64,000 nt of DNA, taken from contig NZ_RZNZ01000003.1 of NCBI RefSeq assembly GCF_008698145.1, positions 180,097-244,096 of the forward strand, read 5' to 3'. This document shows positions 9,839 to 17,897 of this stretch, piece after piece (the stretch's first letter is position 1; each line of letters starts with the position of its first letter). The notes below the pieces were generated by a model, which was given only the letters and a program-made list of their open reading frames with translations, ran no database searches and had not been told where the DNA came from. Position numbers and translations under genes: made by a program. The stretch is from Bifidobacterium vespertilionis (GTDB taxonomy: Bacteria; Actinomycetota; Actinomycetes; Actinomycetales; Bifidobacteriaceae).

Positions 9839-10219
9839 ATGTTAGACCAATTATTAGCCCATCCCGGCACCGTCGCCGTCATCGTCCTTGCGCTCGCCAT
9901 GGCCGTCGCCGTCGTGGTCGTCGTCCACCGATGCGCGAGGGAAACCGATGACGACCGGCAGACCGTGTGCGCGATCCTCGGCATCCGGGACGCGCAGGAC
10001 CGGAATCTCGTCTCCATCCGCTACGGCAAGCCCCGCCTGCCGTTCACGTGGGGGCGCACCAGCGGCATACGCATCCGCGTGCCCGTGCGCGCGATCCCCA
10101 AGATCACCTCCCCCGAAGAGGCCGTGGAGGCGGGCATCCGCCTGCAGCAGGCCCTCGGCATGGACGACAGCGAGACCCGCATGTGCAAGCCCCGCGTGCG
10201 CGAGTGGACGCTGTCGTGA
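9839..10219 (+). CDS. Small single-pass membrane protein next to translocase
   Basis: The 126-residue product starts at ATG 9839 behind GAAAGGA. One strongly hydrophobic segment (about residues 9-31, rich in A and V) is followed by a cytoplasmic domain with RYGKPRLPFTWGR and a helix SPEEAVEAGIRLQQALG. Its stop overlaps the GTG start of the FtsK-like gene (GTGA), so the two are probably translationally coupled. Small membrane proteins in this position accompany TraB/FtsK translocases of actinomycete elements; a partner role in the transfer complex is inferred. Confidence 0.7.
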   Translation: MLDQLLAHPGTVAVIVLALAMAVAVVVVVHRCARETDDDRQTVCAILGIRDAQDRNLVSIRYGKPRLPFTWGRTSGIRIRVPVRAIPKITSPEEAVEAGIRLQQALGMDDSETRMCKPRVREWTLS

Positions 10220-10963
10220 CACGCCGCGACATCGCGCCGCCGCCCGAATGGGCGGGAATCCTATGGTTCCGCAACATCCTGGACGGCGGCGTGATCACGA
10301 TCCCACCCGGGCGCCACACGTTCCTGTCCGGGAGAAGCGGGGCCGGGAAGTCCCGTCTCCTGCGTCAGCTCATCCGCAACATGATCCCGGCCGTCGCGGA
10401 CGGGTACACCCTGCTGTACGGCATCGATTTGAAGGACGGGGTCGAGCTGACGCCGTGGTCGCATTGGATGGCGGGCCTCGCCACCGATCTCGACGCCGCG
10501 ATCGGATTGCTGGAACGAGTGGATGGGTTGCGCGGCGAACGCAACCGGCGATTGCGCGACATGGGACTGGCAAACACGACCATCGACCGGGGCATGCCCC
10601 TGATCGTGGTGCTGATCGACGAGATGGGCGAGCTCGCCGGCGCGCCCGACCGGGACACGAAAGCCAAGCAGGAGAAGGCCCGCTTACCTGCTCGACCGGA
10701 TCCTGCGACTGGGCCGCAGCGCGGGCGTCACGGTGGTCGCCGCCACGCAGGACCCCCGCAAGGAAGCCACCCCGTTGCGCGACCGGTTCCCCAACCGGAT
10801 CGCCCTGGCGCTCAACAGCAAGGCCGAAACGGTCATGATGATGGGCGAGGACGCCGTGCGCGACGGGTGCGCGCCGCACGCGATCCCGTTCGGCAAGCCC
10901 GGCGTCGGCTACTGGCACGACACGGCCCGGCACGAGGCCGTCCGGTTCCGCACCGTCAACTAG
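10216..10963 (+). pseudogene. FtsK/TraB-like DNA translocase, frameshifted
   Basis: The first part reads FtsK/SpoIIIE-type ATPase: Walker A LSGRSGAGKS and Walker B LIVVLIDEMGEL, with ERNRRLRDMG before it. Near 10680-10690 the frame is lost after KQEKAR. The matching C-terminal part (YLLDRILRLGRSAGVTVVAA, then ALALNSKAETVMMMGEDA) continues in another frame to the stop at 10963. The span of 748 bases is not a multiple of three, so a one-base insertion or two-base deletion explains it. Intact it would be about 248 residues and would pump double-stranded DNA during transfer. The GTG start overlaps the preceding stop. Confidence 0.75.
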
Positions 10964-10988
10964 CCGGACAAAGGGGAAGGACCAAACC

Positions 10989-12181
10989 ATGGGCAACGGG
11001 ACGGGCGGCGCGCGATCGGCGTACGACCGGCGGCGCGACTCGGACGCGTTGCGCGGGTGGCGGGAACGCCAGTATGCGCGGCAGGCCCGGTCCCAGGCGT
11101 GGCTGCTCGACCGCGCGTCGCGCGGCACGGGACGCGTGGCCTACGACCGGTTGGGCGAACTGCCGCGCACGGCACGCTGCGGGTGGCCCCTGGGCGGGAT
11201 CGCGGGCATCCGGGTGCGCGGCGGTCGCGCGTTCGTCACGGGCGCGGAGCATTGCGCGTCCCCATGGTCCTGCCCCTTGTGCACGCCCGTCATCCGCGCC
11301 CAACGCGCCCGAGACGTGCGGCAAGCCATCGAATACTGGCGGGCCGGTGCCGGGCACGGGATCGGGTTCCTGACCCTGACCATCCCGCACACGCCCCACG
11401 ACCCGCTGCGCGCGATGATCGATCTGGTGTCGGGCGCATGGTCGCGCATGCGCGGCGGGCAGGCATGGCGCGCATGGGCCCGGCATGCCGGGATCATGCA
11501 CTACATCCGGTCCATGGAGATCACATGGAGTCCCACGGGCGGCTGGCACTGCCACCTGCACGTCCTGCTGCTCCTCGACCGCGACTTCGACCCCGACCGC
11601 ATGCGCGGCGACATCCACGCCATGTGGGCCACGGCCGTGCGAACAGTCGATCCGGATCGCAGGCCCCGTCGAAACGACGCGGCGTGACCGTGGAAAAAGC
11701 AGACGGGGACATGATCCGGCTCGCCAGTTACATGAGCAAGACCCCCGACGCGAAAGACTCCGGCCGATACGACCTGGCCCGTGAGATGACGCGCGCGGAC
11801 CGCAAGCGCGCGCGGAAAACCGACGGGCTGAACCCGTTCCAATTCCTCGACGACACGCAGCCCCTCCCCTCCGATACGGGAGCGTCAATGCGAAGCCTGT
11901 GGCTGGAATACGTGGACGCGACCAGCCGCCGCCGGTCGATCACATGGAGCCGAAGCCTGCGGCGCATGGCCGGGCTCGGCGCGGAACGCACCGACCGGCA
12001 GATCATCGACGACACCCTCCACAGCGCGGACGCGTTCGCCATGGACGCGGACGAATACCGCATGCTGCGGCACGCGCCCTCCATCCGCGCGTTCGTCCTG
12101 CAGAAAACCGAAACCGGGGAGATCCCCCTCGCCCTGCAGGTCATCGACGCCTGCCTCGACTCGGCCGCCACGCGCAATTAA
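10989..12181 (+). pseudogene. Rolling-circle replication initiator (Rep), frameshifted
   Basis: A HUH-type Rep is recognisable: zinc ligands in SPWSCPLC, motif 1 GFLTLTIPHTP and motif 2 WHCHLHVLLLLD. The frame then runs to a stop at 11687 after RPRRNDAA. The expected continuation GVTVEKADGDMIRLASYMSK, whose Tyr and Lys fit catalytic motif 3, is in another frame ending at 12181. The frame break lies at about 11640-11670, between the metal-binding and catalytic motifs, so no single product would nick DNA. The span of 1193 bases is not a multiple of three. ATG 10989 follows AAGGGGAAGG. Confidence 0.8.
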
Positions 12182-12196
12182 CCGCGTATTCAATAC
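12167..12196 (+). repeat. 30-bp direct repeat, copy 1 (3' end of rep)
   Basis: This 30-bp sequence starts GCCACGCGCAATTAACCGCG and ends TATTCAATAC. It covers the last codons (ATRN) and stop of rep. An identical copy ends the DUF4192-like gene 904 bases downstream. Inside it, ACGCG and CGCGT flank an 8-base centre. Confidence 0.9.
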
Positions 12197-12423
12197 CGAG
12201 CCGCCGGGCTCGCCGGCCTAACGGCCGGACGGCCCGGCTCGGCCGCTACGCGGCCACACACACGGCACCGTCATCCCCGTACATGAAACGGTCCCGGTCC
12301 CGTGACCCGCGTCCCGGCAAGCAGGGAGCGCGGCAAACCGCGCGCCACGACGGGGACGCCCGACACGGGTCGGGCGGTCATCATCCCATTCCCTTGCCGC
12401 CCGTGCGGGCGGCGGTTTCCCCA

Positions 12424-12548
12424 TGTTCCGGCGGGACGGCACCCTAACCCCGGTCCGCGGCGGACACGACAGGCCGCACGCGAGCATGTCGGAGACGTCC
12501 CGTCATGCCCGCCACGGACCGGGGTTCTGGCACTGCCACGCCGGAACA
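12424..12548. other. Nested inverted repeats, candidate replication origin
   Basis: Two concentric perfect inverted repeats are seen: outer TGTTCCGGCG (12424-12433) with CGCCGGAACA (12539-12548), and inner AACCCCGGTCCG (12446-12457) with CGGACCGGGGTT (12515-12526). They lie just downstream of rep in a gene-free stretch (12182-12590), together with smaller GC hairpins at 12198-12256. A double- or single-strand origin is a reasonable guess from position. Confidence 0.55.
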
Positions 12549-12590
12549 CGGCGAAAACAAAGTCACATCAACCCAGTCAAGGAGCACCTT

Positions 12591-13085
12591 ATGGCCATCA
12601 ACACGCACCCCGCCACCGGCATCACCCCGACCGCCCTGTGGAACGCGGTCAACACGGACGCGGACATCGCCATGTTCATAACCGAGATGGAACACCGGTT
12701 CGCGTGGCGGGACGCGGTCATCGTCCTCGCGCTCGACCCGGCCCTGTGCGCGGACGACTTCGGCATGCTCGCCGAGCACGCGCACGACCCGTACTCCCGG
12801 AGCATCATGGACCGCGTCCTCGCCGGCGCGTTCCGCGGGCATGCCATCATCGACGCCGATCGCGCCCGGCGCATCGCCCGCCGTCTCGCCGAAGCCGGGC
12901 ACACGAAGCGGGCCGTGAACCCATTGGCCGCGGCGGCCTACCTCGACTGGGCCGTCGGCATGGAGGACGAGGCCATCGCCCTGGCCGGCGAGGCGCTCGG
13001 CATCAACCCGCGGCACACTCTGTCCATGATCGTCCTGTCCGCGATAGACCACGGCATCCACACCGACCCCGCCACGCGCAATTAA
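12591..13085 (+). CDS. DUF4192-like protein of the element
   Basis: The product is 164 residues, starting at ATG 12591 behind AAGGAG. It is helical and ends in a tetratricopeptide-like pair: AVNPLAAAAYLDWAVGMEDE then AIALAGEALGINPRHTLSMI. This resembles the C-terminal part of DUF4192 proteins, common in actinobacterial chromosomes and plasmids and of unknown function. Its stop codon lies within a 30-bp repeat identical to that at the end of rep, so the gene and the candidate origin sit in a 904-bp unit between direct repeats. Confidence 0.65.
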   Translation: MAINTHPATGITPTALWNAVNTDADIAMFITEMEHRFAWRDAVIVLALDPALCADDFGMLAEHAHDPYSRSIMDRVLAGAFRGHAIIDADRARRIARRLAEAGHTKRAVNPLAAAAYLDWAVGMEDEAIALAGEALGINPRHTLSMIVLSAIDHGIHTDPATRN

Positions 13086-13100
13086 CCGCGTATTCAATAC
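13071..13100 (+). repeat. 30-bp direct repeat, copy 2 (next to integrase)
   Basis: Identical to the copy at 12167-12196. It covers the ATRN codons and stop of the DUF4192-like gene and lies 17 bases from the stop codon of the integrase gene, a common place for a phage or element attachment site. Confidence 0.9.
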
Positions 13101-13117
13101 TCAATACGAACATCAGA

Positions 13118-14329
13118 TCATTGCCTAACGCCAATCAGCCTATTAGCTGCTTGAGCGGCGGCAACAAGAGACTGCACCGACATGTGCTGGTATTGGGCGT
13201 CCACCTTGCCATCCTCATGCCCGACATACGCCAGACGAATGGCTTCGGGGAGGTTCTGCTGGGCAAGAGCCGTAATCAGTGTGTGCCGCATGCTATGAAT
13301 GCGCACATGGGGAAGGCCGCTGTGTTTCAGGGCCTTCTCGAACATGTACCGTTCCCGGGCACCGGTCACCGCCCGCCCACCATGCTTATCATCGATGAAC
13401 AACAGGTCCAACGGATCTTCGCCGTATCCCATCGTACGGCGCATTTCGCGCCACTTGCCCATCAATGCCAACGTCTCTGCCGGCAACGGAATCAGCCGAT
13501 TGCCCGCCTCCGTCTTAGGTGGCACCAGCCACTCATGGTCGCCCTGCGGTATCGGCACGAAAGCCATCCTCTTAGGCCACTTCGGCTCATCATCTGCGAT
13601 CCGCTGCAACTGTCGCTTCACATGGATGCACGGTACGCCGTCGATTGTGACCAATTCGTCGAAGGTGATTCCGCGCCGCTCCCCAGTCCTCATACCGGTC
13701 TGATATCCCAGCACCCAATCCAGCTTCCACATGAGTTCGACTTCGTCGCTGCAAAGTTTGGTTGCCTGCGCAGGGGTGAGAATAAGAAAATCTTGTCTCC
13801 TGCCGCTCGGGGAATCCACCATGTCACATGGATTGTCTCGAATCAATCCTTCACGCACAGCGTCGCGCATGCAACGCACGAACGTTGCCCACGTAACCCG
13901 CACCGTAAGCGGAGCCAACGTTTCTTCCAATCCCGCGACACATACTCGCATGTCCGAGGGCTCCAAGCGCCCAAGCCGCACGCCACCAATCAGGTTGCAT
14001 ATTCGTTCCATCTGCACCTCCAGAGACCGTGCCGTCTTCGGGCGCACTCCCACTGTGGCGATCTCCTTCAGCCAACGCTCCGACCAATCACGGAGCAAAG
14101 GCGAAGTGGATGATGCGATCTTCCCGGTCCGTTCATATTCCTTTGCCTTGGTCTTCAACCGCCCAAGTGCCTTCGCCTTGGTCTTTCCCTTCGCGGTCAA
14201 ACGTCGCCGATTGCCCGTCGCCCGGTCCGGAGGCAGTTCCCTCGCCGCAATCCACGTGCCATTCGCCGTTCGATACACCGCACCTGATCCATGCGGCCGA
14301 CGTTGCTTTTTATCTTGTACCTCATTCAT
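13118..14329 (-). CDS. Tyrosine recombinase/integrase
   Basis: The 403-residue product has an AP2-like arm-binding N-terminus (GSGAVYRTANGTWIAARELP), a SAM-like core-binding region and an intact catalytic domain. Arginine I lies in QTGMRTGERRG, the HxxR box in HSMRHT, the second His in YVGHEDG, and the nucleophile Tyr in DAQYQHM. It would catalyse site-specific integration and excision of the element. ATG 14329 is used. The gene faces into the element from its right end; three CCTGTTCC words upstream may be control or arm-type sites. No excisionase gene was recognised. Confidence 0.9.
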   Translation of the reverse strand: MNEVQDKKQRRPHGSGAVYRTANGTWIAARELPPDRATGNRRRLTAKGKTKAKALGRLKTKAKEYERTGKIASSTSPLLRDWSERWLKEIATVGVRPKTARSLEVQMERICNLIGGVRLGRLEPSDMRVCVAGLEETLAPLTVRVTWATFVRCMRDAVREGLIRDNPCDMVDSPSGRRQDFLILTPAQATKLCSDEVELMWKLDWVLGYQTGMRTGERRGITFDELVTIDGVPCIHVKRQLQRIADDEPKWPKRMAFVPIPQGDHEWLVPPKTEAGNRLIPLPAETLALMGKWREMRRTMGYGEDPLDLLFIDDKHGGRAVTGARERYMFEKALKHSGLPHVRIHSMRHTLITALAQQNLPEAIRLAYVGHEDGKVDAQYQHMSVQSLVAAAQAANRLIGVRQ

Positions 14330-14331
14330 GC

Positions 14332-14436
14332 CCTGTTCCTATGCGTTCAGGGAACAGGACTCCATGGATCCTCACCTAGGGGTAGCCAAAAGGGTAGCCT
14401 AAGCCAGCATTCCACAGCACCTTACAGCCCTGTTCC
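14332..14436. promoter_or_regulatory. Repeated words upstream of integrase
   Basis: CCTGTTCC occurs at 14332-14339 and 14429-14436, and its complement GGAACAGG at 14351-14358; the first two form a hairpin directly upstream of the integrase start. Between them GGGTAGCC is repeated twice (about 14380-14399). These may be integrase arm sites or an operator. Confidence 0.4.
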
Positions 14437-14465
14437 AGCGGATGCCGGACGACAAGAGCAGATAA

Positions 14466-14508
14466 CAAAAATGGCTTCATACCAACGATTTACGCGGTAT
14501 GAAGCCAT
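14466..14508 (-). terminator. Rho-independent terminator of ychF
   Basis: A perfect 13-bp stem (14471-14483 with 14496-14508) is followed on the minus strand by TTTTT, 16 bases after the ychF stop. Confidence 0.9.
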
Positions 14509-14524
14509 TCAGGGAATGCCTAGG

Positions 14525-15622
<1,098 letters not shown>

Positions 15623-15679
15623 GCCTGCTAGCCTAGCGCGACGGCTCCACCTCAGAGCATCCGCAACGGGACCGGATCC

Positions 15680-17560
15680 CTAGAACCGCCCGTTCAGACT
15701 CGTGTCGTTGAGCAGGTGCGTGCCGATGTGCCCGATCACCAGCCTGTTGTCCACGGCGTCCCAGCCGTAGTAGATGCGCAGGGTGTCCATGCTGTCCGCG
15801 CCGCGGCCCACTTTGAGGTGCGGCGTGATGTCCACCGTGCGCCCCTCGTACGAGACCTGGCGCAGCTTCACGAGACGCGGGTTGCGGTTGGTGTTGGGGC
15901 CTTCGGACATGGCCAGTTCGAAGCGCGCCGGCACGCTGGGATCCTGCTTGAGCCGGTCCTCCGCATTGCCGCTGCCGTTGCCGCGCGCGTAGATGCCGTA
16001 CACGGCAGTGCACATGCACAGCATGCCCTGCCACAGCAGCGCCGGCCGCGTGATGCACCCCTTGAGGGCGCCGGCCACCACGTGGATGCGGTCCTCGTAC
16101 CGGCGCGCGAAGAAGGCGACCAGGGTGGCATCCACGGCGGCGTTCTCGCGTTTGGTGCTGGCGGAGAGCATGGCCGGCAGGTCGTAGGTGAGCAGGGCCT
16201 CGGTGTGGGCCGCCGCCTGCGGTCCGTCGCCCCTGCGGTAGTCGCCGAGTTGGCGGGACAGATCGCTCAGCTCGCGCCGGGCATCGGCCAGCTCGGTGGC
16301 CACGGCCAGTCGCGCGTCCTCGGCCTTGCCGGCCAGATCGAGGGCATCGTCCACTTCGCGTTCCAGACGCGTCACCTCCCCGGTGAGCGAGGTGACCAGA
16401 TCATCGCCATCCGCATCCGCCTCGCCGCCAGATCGGCGTTCCTCGCGTTCCCTGCGCAACCGGTTGAGCGTGACCTGCGATTCCTTCGCATCGGCGAGCG
16501 CCGCGTCAAGCCTCATCCGCGTCTCCGCCACCTTGCGCCGCGAGGCCCGTTCGGCCAGTTCGCGACCGAGCTTCTCCACGGTGATCAGCCCGCCGCCCTC
16601 GTAGAACGAGACATCCTCCGCCAGCGCCCGGCGGATCATCACGATCACCGGATCCGGCGTGTCCTCGCCCCACAGCGTGTGCGAGACGCCCTGTTCGCGG
16701 TCATTGTCGCGGATGGACTCGATCGCGTCGCCGTCGAATCCGTTCTCGCGCACGATCGGCTTACCCGTGGGCGGGAAGACGCTCACCCCGTGCCATTCGC
16801 AGCGCACGGCCGCCGGCTGGGTGACCATGAGCCGGCGCTCGGCATCCGCATCGGCCGGATTGCAGATCAGCGCATTGGGGAATATGGCCCGATTGAGTTC
16901 GTCCGGATCGAGCGCGAGCCAGCCGGTCCAATCCGTGCCCACGTACACGATCGGGTACGTGCGGTCCGCGGCGGTCACCAGCGACCAGAACTTCGACGCG
17001 CTGTGCTCGGGATTGGTGCCGCCGATCTCGAAGACCAAGCGGTCCGCGGGAATGCCCGCCACCCCGCAGCGCAGATCCGCGGCACCGGTGATGAGGTATA
17101 CGAGATCGGGCACGATGGGGATGCCGGGCGACTTCACCCGTCCGATGAACCGGGGCTCGTTGTAGCAGGAGACCAGTATGCCCATCTCCCCGCGCCGATC
17201 GTCCCCCGACTCGCGGTAGCCGATTTCGGTGGTCCACGTCCGGCCGGCGAAACGACCGCCCGTCACCGGATCGTTGTCGCCCTCGTCGATCTCCTCCACG
17301 CGGCAGGCCCAGGAGAATCCGCCGCCCTCCTCGTTCTCGCACATGACCGAGCGGATGCGCACGTCGCCGGAGTCCGACGAGCATTGTCCCCCGTCGCGCA
17401 CGCGGGTCCGCCAGACGTCATCGTCAGCGGACATGGTGGCGTGCCGGCCGCACAACCATGTGCGCACCAGCACGACGATCCGCCATAGCGGATCGGCCAA
17501 TTCCAGCGCCGGAGCGGTCTGGAATCGGCATTTGTAAAAGACCTCAGCCCCTTGACGCAT
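15680..17560 (-). CDS. Large protein of unknown function with central coiled coil
   Basis: The product is 626 residues from the ATG at 17560. An in-frame ATG 42 codons later (HATMSADDDVW) could be the true start, because the first 40 residues look non-conserved. The N-terminal part has an alpha/beta pattern (MGILVSCYNEPRFIG, VPDLVYLITGAADLRCG). A coiled coil covers about 330-440 (LDAALADAKESQVTLNRLRR and similar). The end, LRIYYGWDAVDNRLVIGHIG, looks like a compact beta domain of the kind seen in small toxins and defence proteins, but this is only resemblance. There is no signal peptide. It is transcribed alone, 57 bases upstream of ychF. Confidence 0.75.
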   Translation of the reverse strand: MRQGAEVFYKCRFQTAPALELADPLWRIVVLVRTWLCGRHATMSADDDVWRTRVRDGGQCSSDSGDVRIRSVMCENEEGGGFSWACRVEEIDEGDNDPVTGGRFAGRTWTTEIGYRESGDDRRGEMGILVSCYNEPRFIGRVKSPGIPIVPDLVYLITGAADLRCGVAGIPADRLVFEIGGTNPEHSASKFWSLVTAADRTYPIVYVGTDWTGWLALDPDELNRAIFPNALICNPADADAERRLMVTQPAAVRCEWHGVSVFPPTGKPIVRENGFDGDAIESIRDNDREQGVSHTLWGEDTPDPVIVMIRRALAEDVSFYEGGGLITVEKLGRELAERASRRKVAETRMRLDAALADAKESQVTLNRLRREREERRSGGEADADGDDLVTSLTGEVTRLEREVDDALDLAGKAEDARLAVATELADARRELSDLSRQLGDYRRGDGPQAAAHTEALLTYDLPAMLSASTKRENAAVDATLVAFFARRYEDRIHVVAGALKGCITRPALLWQGMLCMCTAVYGIYARGNGSGNAEDRLKQDPSVPARFELAMSEGPNTNRNPRLVKLRQVSYEGRTVDITPHLKVGRGADSMDTLRIYYGWDAVDNRLVIGHIGTHLLNDTSLNGRF

Positions 17561-17655
17561 ACATCCATTATCCCAGACAACGTTGCCCGGGCGATTCGCG
17601 CGTAATCATCGGGGGGTGGGGGGCGCGAACCGGACGGACCGGACGGCGGGTGCCC

Positions 17656-17834
17656 CGTCACGCGGCGCGAATGGGCCGTCACAGGGAGCGACTCACGTCA
17701 CGCGGCGCGCCCGCACCAAGTGACGCGACTTCAAAACCCTTGCGGGACAAGGCCTCCCGGGCACCGTCACGGGGAGCGCCCGCACCTGGTGACGCCATTC
17801 GCGCCGCGTGACGGGCCATTCGCGCCGCGTGACG
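17656..17834. repeat. Symmetric eight-box array (CGTCAC family), copy 1
   Basis: Eight 15-bp boxes matching CGTCACnnGGnGCGn lie at 17656, 17677, 17696 (plus), 17711 (minus), 17765 (plus), 17780, 17799 and 17820 (minus). The order of strands and the start-to-start distances 21-19-15-54-15-19-21 are mirror-symmetric about the centre. An array with exactly the same layout lies at 39720-39898. It fills the gap between the unknown 626-residue protein and the arabinofuranosidase gene. Confidence 0.9.
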
Positions 17835-17897
17835 GGCCTCTCGCCCCGGTGCGCCCGTTACATGATCGTCACGGCTGCGACTTATACGTGTCTTGGC

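Larger units (their letters stand above)
5440..14440. mobile_element. Decaying integrative element (AICE/IME-like)
   Basis: The block carries an intact tyrosine integrase at its right end, a helicase-primase, an FtsK/TraB-like translocase, a rolling-circle Rep and small accessory genes, between a truncated helicase and the housekeeping gene ychF. This combination matches actinomycete integrative elements that move by FtsK-like DNA translocation. The ends are approximate: no flanking direct repeat or tRNA target was found by eye. At least two genes (translocase and Rep) have single frame breaks, so the element is probably immobile unless these are assembly errors. Confidence 0.65.

Noticed and set aside
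14330..14520. tRNA gene as integration target
   Set aside because: No cloverleaf-like sequence was found; the strong stem at 14471-14508 is the ychF terminator.
17808..17897. Upstream extension of the arabinofuranosidase with a signal peptide
   Set aside because: The codons run through the repeat array and give an Arg-rich sequence with no hydrophobic core.
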